64,000 nucleotides of DNA from Acanthosepion lycidas (GCA_963932145.1 OZ010613.1:39544081-39608080); one strand, 5' to 3'. Positions 31,240 to 41,064 are shown, counted from the stretch's first letter. Program-made: numbers and translations. The notes: generated from the sequence alone by a model not told the origin.

Positions 31240-32430
31240 TTGAGGTGTTATCATCCTCTGCTTGAATGCTTTGCCCGTAAATTCTTCTCAAATTCTATTC
31301 TTGGCTCATTTAGAGTACCCCTACCAAATTTCCCACTTAGAACTGATTCTCTGTCGAGTGATATGCATATAACACCTTCCATAGTTTCTGCTGTCATCTC
31401 TAACCTTGATCCCCACAAAGCATGTGGACCCGATGGCATCCTTGTAATAGTCATTAAGAATTGGGCTCCTGAACTGGCTCCTGTTCTCTCTAAACTGTAT
31501 AATAAATGACTCGTTGCTTCCTTGCATAGAAGTCATCGTCTATTATTCCAGTTCTTAAGAACTCTGGTGAACCGTTTGAATCATTCAACTATCGGCCTAT
31601 TAGCATTCTGCCTCTGTTTGGGAAATCCCTAAAGGCCCTAATCAATGCTGAATTGTTTCGTCATCTCTTATCACAGGACCTTTTCTCGGGCAAGCAATAC
31701 GGCTTTCGTTTCCCCAGATCAATTGCTGATGTACTAACGATAATTGCGGAAAGAATATATTGTGTTTTAGATAAAAGCGATGCAGCCCAGGGTGTAGCAC
31801 TGGACATCTCGAAAGCCTTTGACAGGGTCTGACATTCAGGTCTTCTCCACAAGCTGAAAAGTTACGATATCTCCGGACACGTTTTTGAGCTGATCCAGTC
31901 GTTCCTATCAAATCGCGAAATGAATGTTATCCTGAACGGCCACTCGTCTACATCCTTTTGTACTAACGCGGGTGTCGCCCAGGGCTCCATCCTTGGTCCT
32001 ATGCTGTTTTTAATCTTCATTAACGTCTTTCCCGATGACATCATCACATGACATCATCACGCCGTAAGGTTACCTTTCTGTACCTTTTACATAAATACTT
32101 TCATGGTAATTGTTTGGATGAGCCCTTCGTATGGTAGCTAGACTATATGTATTTAAACGCAATACTAGACTGGCGGCGAGATCTCATCAATTCAAAGTTG
32201 AGCTAGCGAGATGTAGCCGTGACTTCTATGCTAACAGTTTCTTATCACGCACTTCTCACTTGTGGAACTCCCTTCCGACTCCATACAGTCCAGCCAACTT
32301 TAATCTTCAAAAATTTAAATGCAATGTCAATTGATTTCTACTGTCCTCCTGATTGCTTTTTCCTCCTTCTCCTCATTACTAATGTTTATGTTCTTAATTC
32401 CTCCACACCCTGTAACACGTGCTAGTCGCT
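31240..32430 (+). pseudogene. LINE reverse transcriptase, best-preserved relic (jockey/CR1-like)
   Basis: The frame from 31240 gives TPSIVSAVISNLDPHKACGP and DGILVIVIKNWAPELAPVLS, the classical start of non-LTR RT (L...KA.GPDGI). After a frameshift: PVLKNSGEPFESFNYRPIS-type sequence, GKSLKALINAELFRHLLSQ, SGKQYGFRFPRSIADVL, VALDISKAFDRV followed by a stop in place of Trp, GLLHKLKSYDISGHVFELI, and GVAQGSILGPMLFLIFIN. The YADD block is deleted after about 32045. The post-RT tail ARCSRDFYANSFLSRTSHLW and NSLPTPYSPANFNLQKFK follows (32131..32334). It has no endonuclease domain in the window and is inactive. Confidence 0.85.
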
Positions 32431-32455
32431 GTACTGCTTTGTTTGGGGTGATACC

Positions 32456-32458
<3 letters not shown>

Positions 32459-32497
<39 letters not shown>
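32459..32497. repeat. (TA)n microsatellite
   Basis: Alternating TA following the LINE 3' end. Confidence 0.9.
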
Positions 32498-32503
<6 letters not shown>

Positions 32504-32616
32504 TGGGTGTCCTTTCATTTGAGGCAACAACCTTTTGCAACACTTTATTCATCGCTACTCTGTCGGTTCAGGTCTCCAGAACGAGATGCATGTCTCGAAA
32601 ATGATTCAGCTTTTGG

Positions 32617-32850
32617 AGGCACGGTGGAGTAATGGATAGCGGCTCGGATCGAGGAATCGGAGAGCCGAGTTCGAATTCCAGTCGAATCCATTACATTCAT
32701 TTTCGTGCTAATACCCATAGGAAAGGTATGAATCCACTTTTTCTTCCCCCAGCTATGGGTAAATAGCAGTACAGACTGGGTCCTATAGCCTTGGATGGCA
32801 CCTGGTCTACCGCGGGAAAAAATCTGCCTCGTCAGTCATGTATCTGTATA
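32617..32850 (+). mobile_element. tRNA-derived SINE family C, full-length copy
   Basis: The most complete copy: A box GGTGGAGTAATGGATAGCGG, B box GAGTTCGAATTCCAGTCGAA, body ACATTCATTTTCGTGCTAAT, AGCTATGGGTAAATAGCAG, CCTTGGATGGCACCTGGTCT, and 3' end AAAAATCTGCCTCGTCAGTC, ATGTATC. The TCGTCAGTCATGTATC terminus recurs at 28200, suggesting a defined 3' end. Confidence 0.9.
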
Positions 32851-33084
32851 TTTCTAAATTTTAAGAACTTTTTGGGCGTGGGCGGGAATATGAGAATAAT
32901 GGTTTAGTGATACAAATCTTATTAATTAACCCATAGCTGGGGGGAAGAAGTGGTTGGTTCAGTCGTTGATTTATTCGTTTTATAAGGCTTATCATCCTTT
33001 TTCAGGTTATTTAAAGCCAGAAAATATTTTTAGAGAGTAAGAGGTTTTAAAATAATAATGGTTTAGTGATACAAATCTTACTAA
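32851..33084. repeat. Partial SINE C and family B-type tails
   Basis: Contains two copies of AATAATGGTTTAGTGATACA, with AATCTTA.TAATTAACCCATAGC following each, i.e. a short direct duplication of the SINE 3' region (32898..32940 and 33050..33092). Confidence 0.5.
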
Positions 33085-33300
33085 TTAACCCATAGCTTTG
33101 GGAGAAGAGGTGGATCCATGCCTTTCTCAAGGGTAATCGAATATAACGAACCCAACTGGGATTGGAACTCAGCTCTCCGATTTAACAATTCCGAGCCATT
33201 ATCCTTTACATCAACTGCACATCCAAGCTTACCTGGTATTCCCGATCGGTCACCCATCTAGGTACTGACCAGGTACGACGTTGCTTAAATTCTCATACGT
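33085..33300 (-). mobile_element. 5S rRNA-tRNA chimeric SINE, minus copy
   Basis: Read on the minus strand: 5S-like AAGCAACGTCGTACCTGGTC, AGTACCTAGATGGGTGACCG, GGGAATACCAGGTAAGCTTG, joined to GATAATGGCTCGGAATTG, then a B-box-like GAGTTCCAATCCCAGTTGG and the body ending AGCTATGGGTTAATTAG. The 5S part is truncated at its 5' end (box A just retained). It has the same junction as 16033..16330. Confidence 0.85.
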
Positions 33301-33779
33301 GAAAATATATCTGTAATAAAATAAATATATATAGATGTGTGTGTGTGTGTTATTTCTCGAAACGTTACCGTACAAGAATTTGAGCATTCCAGTTTTATTT
33401 TTTAAACAGTAAAATTAATATCTAGTGGCCTAGAGCAGCGAAAGTCTCAACAATAAAATATACTTCTTGGCAAGGATAGATCTTATATTCTCTTTATCCT
33501 AAAAAAACTTTTTTCTTTTTTTTTTTTTTTTTTTAGTTCAGAATGCTTTATGGAGGTTTCCACAGCAAAGCAAAGCAACGTTCAGTTAACTATATTAAGA
33601 AATGCATCTCTTGTTGAGATAATATTAAACCCAAGACCCAGTGGGGCGGGCTTCCCCAGCCAGTACCTCTCCTTTGGGATGGGGCTGCGTTTAAAGGCAC
33701 GTACCCAAGGGTCATGGACAATTTTTGCGCGGTATTCTCATTAAACCAACTTTAAACTGACCTTGTGTCATATTCGGTA
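33301..33779. other. Gene-free stretch with poly(T)
   Basis: A TG microsatellite (33336..33350) and poly(T) (33518..33535) are visible. The short frame at 33550..33744 has no supportable identity. Confidence 0.45.
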
Positions 33780-33930
33780 GCGACGTGGGCGCACTGAGAA
33801 ATACTCATATGATCATCGAAGTTAAGCAGCGTTGAACATGGTCAGTACCTAGATGGGTGAATGCCAGGTGCTATAAGCTTCGATGCGCGGAATTGTAACT
33901 CAGAGGGCCGAGTTTTTATAAATTATATAT
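33780..33930 (+). mobile_element. 5S rRNA-derived SINE, third copy (truncated body)
   Basis: 5S-like: TCATCGAAGTTAAGCAGCGT, TGGTCAGTACCTAGATGGGT, GAATGCCAGGTGCTATAAGC. The fused body is cut after about 40 bp (GTAACTCAGAGGGCCGAGTT). An 8-bp deletion lies in the 5S 3' domain. Confidence 0.8.
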
Positions 33931-34610
33931 AAATCGAAAATACCGAAGACTTACCTTAACCCCGCGCCGCAACTGAGCCAGTGACATACTCTGTGCGCTT
34001 GTCTAAGCTGGTCTTAGCTGGTCATACCACCGAGGAGAGAAGGCCTTCAACACGGAACATCTGCAGCGTCCATCCCGATGGGAAGACCCCTTCTCCTCCC
34101 TCTACTAATCTCTCCCGAAGGAAAAGGCCCCCAACTCGAAAATCCACTTGGTAAATGTATATCTCCCCACCCCGGCAACAGCTATGGGTTAGTTAGTAGG
34201 ACTTCTATCAGTAAATAGTTGTTAACCCCCGAAATTCTTACAATTTAAACAAAATTCTGACTTTAAATAACCTACAAAGGGTTGATAAACCGTAAAAATC
34301 CTAAATCAATCAATTAATTGTTGAGGTCGCCAGAAGTCTGTCTCGTAACTGGAACGTAAAATAACTTAACGAACTGATGGATTTTCTTAATCCTACGTCA
34401 TTACTTTGTGCTATATTGAGCAACTCAAACACCTGTACCCACTAAAATAACGGTTATTGCAATAAGAAATAATGGTAGATTTGCAAAGGCATTAATTTAC
34501 ACACACACACATATATATATATATAGTTTAATCTAGAGGATTAATATTCGCCACTTAATTAAATTCATTGACAAGGACGGAAATTATAATAAAAAAATAT
34601 ATGTTGTATA
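33931..34610. other. Mostly gene-free stretch
   Basis: 34180..34330 matches the SINE tail region of 16360..16460 (GGGTTAGTTAGTAGGACTT, CTGACTTTAAATAACCTAC). No gene. Confidence 0.45.
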
Positions 34611-34728
34611 CAGGGTAATTGAAAAGTAACTCCCTATTTTATATATAATGGACTCATCTTGTAAAAAATATAGCAAGACGGGAGAGTCCATTATACATAA
34701 TATAGGGAGTAAATGTTCAATCACCCTG
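34611..34728. mobile_element. Second palindromic MITE family (CAGGGTAATTGAAAAGTAAC)
   Basis: A 118-bp element flanked by TA on both sides with inverted repeats of about 45 bp (CAGGGTAATTGAAAAGTAAC..TATATATAATGGACTC). The unpaired centre is about 25 bp. No coding capacity. The ends and TA duplication suggest a Tc1/mariner-type non-autonomous element. Confidence 0.88.
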
Positions 34729-34856
34729 TATCTTTAATAGCAATTTATTAGTAACCTAAGAATGTACTGATGTACCGCCCCAGCGTGCATTCATACACAG
34801 ATACACACACATTTTTTCCTCATCGGTAGTACTATATTATTTTATTAGCACCAGAA

Positions 34857-34890
<34 letters not shown>

Positions 34891-34895
34891 GTCAT

Positions 34896-34938
34896 CCACA
34901 GACTGACTGTTTCGCTGTATCACAGCTCATCAGTGCGG
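34896..34938 (-). ncRNA. Hammerhead ribozyme, copy 1
   Basis: Minus strand: stem I CCGCA/UGUGG, CUGAUGA, stem II GCUGU-GAU-ACAGC, GAAA, then a stem III in which one pair is broken (ACAG opposite CAGU) compared with copy 2, and cleavage residue C at 34901. Core residues are all conserved, so it may be weakly active. Confidence 0.75.
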
Positions 34939-35204
34939 CTAGACATCCGGTTGCCTCTAGCTAGGATCGAAACCCGACTGAATTGGTATCAGGCGGATAT
35001 TCTACCACTAGGCTGTCGGTCGGGATGAAGGTGGATTTTTAGCGTATTTATTTTTGGAAAAACGCCCAGTGACCGACAGTGACTCAATTCGGCTTGCGAA
35101 GAGTCTCGCTATATAGCTATAATAGTCACTGTTTACAAACCCATACCTCAGCCCGAGAGTGCTCAACTGGAATTAAATTAATTCAGGAGCTAATATAATG
35201 TCAT

Positions 35205-35247
35205 CCACAGACAGACTGTTTCGCTGTATCACAGCTCATCAGTGCGG
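35205..35247 (-). ncRNA. Hammerhead ribozyme, copy 2 (complete consensus)
   Basis: A 43-nt minus-strand segment gives every element of a type I hammerhead with minimal stem III. Stem I is CCGCA (35243..35247) paired with UGUGG (35205..35209). Then come CUGAUGA (35236..35242), a perfect 5-bp stem II GCUGU/ACAGC with loop GAU, GAAA (35219..35222), a short stem III ACAG/CUGU, and cleavage-site GUC with C at 35210. No core residue deviates from the consensus. Upstream tRNA-like boxes would place it in a Pol III transcript. Short stem III hammerheads often need a dimer or tandem for efficient cleavage, which the tandem arrangement provides. The sequence supports the fold strongly; activity is inferred. 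Confidence 0.88.
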
Positions 35248-35439
35248 CTAGACATCCGGTTGCCTCTAGCTAGGATCGAAACCCGACTGAATTGGTATCA
35301 GGCGGATATTCTACCACTAAGCTGTCGAATGTTTTTGCTACACAGTAATAACCATGTTTCAAAAATGGAAGCTAAAAGCTTCAAATTTACTTTTGTAATT
35401 ACATTATCTTATATATTCTCCTGAAAAATTTATTTCGGT

Positions 35440-35716
35440 TGAGCACTCTGGCAAGGAAGTGTGAGTTTGGAAACAGTTACTGTTACTGTTAATAATCCAA
35501 GAGTTTTCGGTAAATCGAATTGAGTTCTCTCAGTCACTATTTATCCGAAAATAAATAGGCTTAAATTCACCTTCATCCCGAGCGTGCGCCAACAGCTTAG
35601 GTATGGAATCTCTGACTGACGCCAATTCAACCCGGGTTTCGATCCTAGCTAGAGGCAACCGGACGTCTAGTCGCACTGATGAATTGTGATACAGCGAAAC
35701 AGTCTGTTTGTGGATG

Positions 35717-35722
<6 letters not shown>
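35440..35722 (+). mobile_element. tRNA-headed hammerhead element, inverted diverged copy
   Basis: Plus-strand copy of the unit at 34889..35335: AATTGAGTTCTCTCAGTCAC, CCACTT-like CACCTTCATCCCGAGCG, a degenerate A box (CAGCTTAGGTATGGAA), B box GGTTTCGATCC (35635..35645), CTAGCTAGAGGCAACCGGAC and a hammerhead. It ends, like unit 1, directly at a (TA)n tract (35721). Confidence 0.8.
35671..35713 (+). ncRNA. Hammerhead ribozyme, copy 3 (diverged)
   Basis: Plus strand: UCGCA/UGUGG stem I, CUGAUGA (35676..35682), stem II AUUGU-GAU-ACAGC with a basal A-C mismatch and a U-G wobble, GAAA (35696..35699), stem III ACAG/CUGU, and U at the cleavage position (35708). The core is intact although stem II has weakened. 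Confidence 0.7.

Positions 35723-35790
<68 letters not shown>
35723..35790. repeat. (TA)n microsatellite
   Basis: Long alternating TA tract directly 3' of hammerhead copy 3. Confidence 0.95.
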
Positions 35791-35794
<4 letters not shown>

Positions 35795-35923
35795 GGAAAA
35801 TGTATGACAAAGAGGAAAAAGGTATCGTGCGTTGCATTTCGTCCATTAGAACTTCCTCGGACTAAATTTTTTCATATATTTTCTCCAATATTGTTCTTGA
35901 TATATAAAAATATATATCGTTAC

Positions 35924-35924
<1 letters not shown>

Positions 35925-35972
<48 letters not shown>

Positions 35973-36034
35973 CAAATTTCTTTACGTACATAAATATATA
36001 TATATATATATATATATTTGTCAAATTTCTTTAC

Positions 36035-36072
<38 letters not shown>

Positions 36073-36162
36073 CAAATTTCTTTACGTATATATATATATA
36101 TATATATTTGTCAAATTTCTTTACATATATATATATATATATATATATTTGTCAAATTTCTT

Positions 36163-36199
<37 letters not shown>

Positions 36200-36209
36200 C
36201 AAATTTCTT

Positions 36210-36258
<49 letters not shown>

Positions 36259-36308
36259 CAAATTTCCTTACGTATATATATATGTATATATTTGTCAAAT
36301 TTCTTTAC

Positions 36309-36364
<56 letters not shown>

Positions 36365-36410
36365 CAAATTTCTTTACATATATATATATATGAGGAAATT
36401 TGACAAATGG
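35925..36410 (+). repeat. Compound array: TTTGTCAAATTTCTTTACG units in (TA)n
   Basis: Nine units of TTTGTCAAATTTCTTTAC(G/A), starting at about 35968, 36017, 36068, 36107, 36148, 36195, 36254, 36291 and 36360, are separated by (TA)n spacers of variable length. A partial inverted unit (GGAAATTTGACAAATG) closes the array at 36393..36408. The frames reading Leu-Ser-Asn-Phe-Phe-Thr plus Ile-Tyr through it are artefacts. Confidence 0.92.
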
Positions 36411-36955
36411 GAAAATGTTTCATTGAAACTAGATTTGATTTCGTGATTATCAGAAAATGCCAAGCAAGAGATAAGTCGTTGTCGGCACAAGATAACTTGT
36501 AGACGGCGTCAGTAAAAAGTGGAAGACGACTGGAATTCATCTCTTCTTTCTCCCCCACTTTCCTGCAGTTATGTATAATTAACAGAGCACACTGGGTTCT
36601 ATAGCCTTGGGTGGCAACCGGTCTAGAGGAAGAACATTTCTGAATTAAAAATTGCCAACTATAGCTTAAATAGCCTCATCAACCGGCAATTATCTAAGCG
36701 TAGTACTTTGTTTTTGTCGTTTACTTTCTCGATTGTAGATCAATGCTTATGTAAATAAATCAGAAGCATTGATTCATTATTCACAGTTTTGTGGGGCATT
36801 GTCCACGTTCTCGTTGTTAGAATCTTACTTTTGATGTAAGACCCTCTCTTTTACCCTGATTAAATTTGTTACTGTTTTTGTTAAGTGTTTATGATTTTTT
36901 TTTTCACGATTCAACCTTTAAAAAGCCCGGGGACCACTTGAGGTAAAGGGCTATC
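36411..36955. other. Mostly gene-free; SINE C 3' piece and a shared short repeat
   Basis: 36455..36520 (minus) matches 43490..43570 (GACGGCGTC/TACAAGTTATC-type sequence). 36575..36640 resembles the SINE C body (TTCTATAGCCTTGGGTGGCA, ACCGGTCTAG). No gene. Confidence 0.5.
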
Positions 36956-37435
36956 TTAGGAGGCCATTTGTGCGTCCGTCCTGGGTAAGACGATAAAGTA
37001 CATCCAGCAGCAAAGCCTCTGATCAGGAGGTTTGAGGAGCGTGGAACCACCTCTTAATTGCTGGTATTCCCATGTCTACCCAGAATCGGGGTGGTAGCAC
37101 CTGTTAGGGTCCCAGCTATGGGCAAATATTTAACATCCAAATTTTTGTAAAAATAGGTTTTAATAACAGAAATACTTTGTAATAAAAAGAAAATTATTAC
37201 TAGCAATAATTTTTTAAGGAAAAAATATTATCAGCAATAGATAAAAAAATTACCAGTAATACAAACAGCTATACATTCTTAAGAAATTGGATAGTACTAA
37301 AAAATATGAGTAATTGAAAAATGGTTCAAAGATATATGTATATATTCACACCTTTTTTTTTCCAAACTATCGCTAAGAATCTATTTCAAAATTTTTGTTG
37401 GAATTAAATGACCCACTGCCATAAAACAAAACAAA
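36956..37435 (+). repeat. Dispersed repeat family B
   Basis: AAGACGATAAAGTACATCCA, GCAAAGCCTCTGATCAGGAG, GGTGGTAGCACCTGTTAGGG, then the minisatellite tail and ATTAAATGACCCACTG. Confidence 0.8.
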
Positions 37436-37900
37436 ACAACCAACCAGCTATTTGTGCGTATAAGAGTGGAAGATATCCGTTAACCCGCGCCTTGAACATG
37501 TTAAGATTGTAGTGATCGGCGAAACATCCTCTTAAGAGTCGGTTCCACAGGTCAGTTCCCGAGAAGAAGCTGTTCGAGTGAAACTTACTTCTCACCGATG
37601 GAATACGGAGGCAATGTGTGTGCTTTACTAATATGTAAGTAGCATGGTGTGTTCTTGTCAAGAAGGTTTTGCCTTCGCGGGACCAGGGAATGTAGTTTGT
37701 CCGAGCACTTTCCGTGGATGTAGCAGTAGAACAGCGAGAGGCTTGTCACATCCCGCCTGTGGGGGAGACGTTGTAGGGTGGAGAATAATTCGTCACCCAT
37801 AAGGGCTCGGAGACGCTTTTGGACTCAAGGCTGGAGAATGAAGTCTGGACACCTCCCGCCCAGATATGACAACAGTACTCCATTTTTTTTTTACCTGGAC
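37430..37900 (-). pseudogene. LINE ORF2 C-terminal tail (second lineage)
   Basis: Minus-strand frames give MGDELFSTLQRLPHRRDVTS and LSLFYCYIHGKCSDKLHSLV, then IPSVRSKFHSNSFFSGTDLW, the post-RT tail of a jockey/CR1-type LINE (L..RR.V.SLSLFYRY.HG.CSDEL; SFFPRT..LWN.L). It differs enough from 31240..32430 to be a separate subfamily; a plus-strand relative lies at 54180..54405. Confidence 0.75.
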
Positions 37901-38189
37901 GGGCTCTTGTAAAGGTAGAGGATAGTAGGAGTCAGGTACTTACTAGAGCGGTAATGGGAGCCGACCATTTTACATGCATTCTTAGCAATGGATCGTATGT
38001 ACGAGTTTCACTGGAGGTCGGGTGTGAGTTTGACGCTCAACAGTCTTTCAAATCATAGTGCTTCCCCGAGAGGACCTACATTCATCGTGATTGGTGGTTG
38101 TTCAGGGTCAGATCGGCGATAATGAAATGTGACTAGATTGAGACTAGCAAAATTTCTTCCGAGTCTATTACTAATTCTGTCCTGTGTAT
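37901..38189. other. Gene-free stretch
   Basis: Probably more degraded LINE sequence on the minus strand (continuing 37430..37900 upstream), but no motif is clear. Confidence 0.4.
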
Positions 38190-38930
38190 GACGATAAACT
38201 ACATCCGCGTGCAGGGTAAGACGATAAACTACGTCCAACAGCAAGGCCTCTGCTCAGGAGGTTTTGAGGAGCATAGAACCACCTCTTATTTGCTGGTGTT
38301 ACCAGGTCCACCCTGACCCGGGGTGGTAGCACCTGTTAAGGTACAAGCTATGGGCAAATAGTTAACCACGAAACTGAGATAAAAAGCATTATAAAAGTGT
38401 AAAAATAGGTTTTAATACCAGAATTACTTTGGGAAAAAATTATTACCAGAAATAAATTTTTGAAGAAAAAAAAAACTATTATCAGCAATATATTTTTGAA
38501 AAAAAATTATTACCAGAAATACATGTTTTAAAATGACATTACCAGCTATACATTTTTGAGGAGAAAATATTACCAGAAATAGATTTTTGACAAAACAAAA
38601 TATTACCAGGAAAAAAAAAATTGTCGACATTAAATAACCTATTGAGGTTGATATGCCGTAAAACACAACAAGCCAAACGAAGTAATTTAAAAAAAAAAAA
38701 AAAAAAAACTTTTTACGAAAATAAAACCATCTAAGATTGTAAATTTCCTAAAAGAAGTTGGATTGTTCTCAAAAATATGAGTAATTGAAAAAAAGTTCAA
38801 ATATATATGTATACATACACACCTTTTTTTTTTTACCAAACTATCGCTATGAATCTATTTCAAAACTTTGTTGGCATTAAATGACCCACTGATGTTTTGA
38901 TATGCCATAAAACAACCAACTAACCAACCA
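38190..38930 (+). repeat. Dispersed repeat family B, with extended TTACCAG(C/A)AATA tail
   Basis: Block at 38210..38360 (GCAAGGCCTCTGCTCAGGAG, GGTGGTAGCACCTGTTAAGG), then at least five TTACCAGAAATA-like units, CCTATTGAGGTTGATATGCC, a poly(A) run at 38690..38709, and a further tail unit (AACTATCGCTATGAATCTAT) also found at 37360..37400. Confidence 0.8.
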
Positions 38931-38999
38931 AAATCCATTACTAATTGAATTTAATGTGTCTAGATTTTGTGTTGCCATTTATGCCTTTTTGACTTTTGG

Positions 39000-39425
39000 T
39001 TTTGTAAGCTGTGATATGTGTCCTCCTATCTGGCAGTGAGTACTGGACAATCTCCTCAAAGATGAAGAGGAGACTTGAAGGAACAGAAATGTGATTCTAT
39101 AGATACCGTGGACGGGACGCGTGAACAACGATGAAGTTTTGGAGAAAATGGGAATAAAAAGGAAAGTAATACAGGAAGAGACATTTTCTGGGGCATGTAA
39201 TGAGGATGGAGGGCTTGGAAAATCTGATACTCACAAGTCGAACAAAGACAACGCATGGCATACTTGATGAGCTTAAGTAAATGTATAGCAGAACATAGCT
39301 CGGGGGGGGGGGGAAAGTAGTAGAAGGACAAGGTTTATTAAGACTTACAAGGGACAGGGAATTATAGAAAGCCATGATCGCCAACGTCCTTAAGGGACAT
39401 GGCACATAAAGTAGAATGGTCAGTG
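39000..39425 (+). pseudogene. RTE-type LINE ORF2 C-terminal fragment
   Basis: Plus-strand translation in pieces: NDEVLEKMGIKRKVIQEE, HVMRMEGLENLILTSRTKTT in a shifted frame, and LTRDRELWKAMIANVLKGHG just before the end. This is the characteristic C-terminus of RTE/Bov-B-like LINEs (DRELW..MIANV..GHGT). Frames are broken; it is a relic. A G12 run lies at 39302..39313. Confidence 0.75.
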
Positions 39426-39529
39426 GTTTCACCTTCCCAATCGTCAATATACAACAAGTGCCTACAGTGGATATTTTACGTTGTTTTTTTCAATTAGATA
39501 TACCACGCTTAGCTTAATACAGAGAGAAA

Positions 39530-39615
39530 ATTATAAAGCACCCAGTAAGGATCGAACTCACTACACTAACGATCAGTTTAAAAGACCAACTCGCTCATCA
39601 TTGCTGTATGGCGAG
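39530..39615 (-). mobile_element. tRNA-derived SINE family A, diverged fragment
   Basis: Recognisable by CACCCAGTAAGGATCGAACTCACTAC-type sequence (GGATCGAACTCACTAC) and the CTTAGCTTAATACAG side; the head is degenerate. Confidence 0.5.
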
Positions 39616-40075
39616 GCATACTATATATTACGTTAAACGTTATATAGTTCGAAATCTGGTGAGAAGCACATTTTCTTTACGAAGACTTTCGACTGCACAG
39701 GCCGGTAGACGTAAGTTTAAAAAGAAGTAATATCTACTCAAACACGTGATGTATCCAGTAGATATAATATTTTAAGTAATAAAATATGTTGGATAATTAT
39801 AATGTCTTTTCCACTTTTGGTTTTGTAAGATTTTCTTTTAGACTTATAAAGATAATGGTAGAGGATTTTAAAAATATTTTCAGTGTATTTTTGTTCCTCG
39901 GGTGCATATTCGAAACGGATGCATGATGGGCGGCTAACGATCCCCTCAATGACGGGTTAAATCTCCGGATTTTGAAAATTTTAAAAAATATTCTGCTAAA
40001 TGTTCCCTGCCAACCAATAAATTATATTTCCTGTTTTAATTCTTCTCGAAAAGAGATAAAAAGAAGCAGGAAGAA
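39616..40075. other. Gene-free stretch
   Basis: No recognisable feature. Confidence 0.4.
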
Positions 40076-40079
40076 AAAG

Positions 40080-40850
40080 GAAAGAAAAAGAGGCAAATAA
40101 TGAAAAAAGATAGAAAGAAAGAAAGAAATAATGAAAAAAGATAGAAAGAAAGAAAGAAAGAAATAATGAAAAAGATAGAAAGAAAGAAAGAAATAATGAA
40201 AAAAGATAGATAGAAAGAAAGAAAGAAAGAAATAATGAAAAAGATAGAAAGAAAGAAAGAAATAATGAAAAAGATAGAAAGAAAGAAAGAAAGAAATAAT
40301 GAAAAAGAAAGAAAGAAAGAAATAATGAAAAAAGATAGATAGAAAGAAAGAAAGAAAGAAATAATGAAAAAGATAGAAAGAAAGAAAGAAAGAAATAATG
40401 AAAAAAGATAGAAAGAAAGAAAGAAATAATGAAAAAAGATAGATAGAAAGAAAGAAAGAAATAATGAAAAAGACAGAAAGAAAGAAAGAAAGAAATAATG
40501 AAAAAGAAAGAAAGAAAGAAATAATGAAAAAAGATAGAAAGAAAGAAAGAAACAAACAAATAATGAAAAAGAAACAAAGAAAGAATAATGTAAGAAAGAA
40601 ATAATGAAGAAAGAAAGAAATAATGAAAAAGAAACAAAGAAAGACTAAAGGAAGAAGGAAATAATGAAAAAGTAAGAAAGAAAGAAATAATGAAAAAAGA
40701 GATAAAGAATGAATGGAAAAAGAAAGAAAGAAGAAACACAAAGAATAATGAAAAAAGAAAGAAAGAAATAGTAAAGAAAGAAAGAATGAAAACAGCGAAA
40801 GAACGAAATAAGAAAGAAAGAAAGAAAGAAAGAAAGAAAAAGAACGGACG
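40080..40850 (+). repeat. GAAA-type tandem array (GAAAGAAAGAAATAATGAAAA)n-like
   Basis: Over 700 bp of purine-rich units: AAATAATGAAAAAGATAGAA followed by (GAAA)n of variable length. Long Phe/Leu/Ser frames on the minus strand are repeat artefacts. Confidence 0.92.
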
Positions 40851-41064
40851 CAGATGGGTGTACGTAAATTAATTCAGAGCTGCAAATTCTAAGGGCTCTT
40901 GAATATAAACCTATAATTAGATTTTTATCTTATTGCTATGAGGTGGGTAAAAATTTATGGGGTAGTTTTTATTTGTTGATTTACGACGTAATTTTACGTG
41001 CAGCTTTAAAGCGATATTAGTTCGAAATAACGAAATGGGAAAAAAGTTAAAATGTTTTTTTTTG

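Larger units (their letters stand above)
34889..35335 (-). mobile_element. tRNA-headed hammerhead element, tandem pair (309-bp period)
   Basis: Two directly repeated units lie on the minus strand. Each has an A-box-like segment (AGCCTAGTGG at 35005..35014; AGCTTAGTGG at 35314..35323), a B box (GGTTTCGATCC at 34964..34974 and 35273..35283), the conserved CTAGCTAGAGGCAACCGGAT and then a hammerhead ribozyme. All paired landmarks are 309 bp apart. Unit 1 ends directly at a (TA)n tract at 34888. The left unit keeps about 180 bp of extra sequence up to the second hammerhead; the right unit is cut off at about 35335. The combination of a Pol III-type promoter and hammerhead is known from the schistosome Sm-alpha repeat; assignment to such a class here is inference. 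Confidence 0.85.

Noticed and set aside
35925-36410. CRISPR-like pattern: conserved short unit with spacers
   Set aside because: Spacers are (TA)n of variable length rather than unique sequences, the genome is eukaryotic, and no cas gene is present. It is a compound minisatellite.
39996-40741. 247- and 239-codon Phe/Leu/Ser frames resembling multi-pass membrane proteins
   Set aside because: Both are frames of the same GAAA-type tandem repeat on the minus strand.
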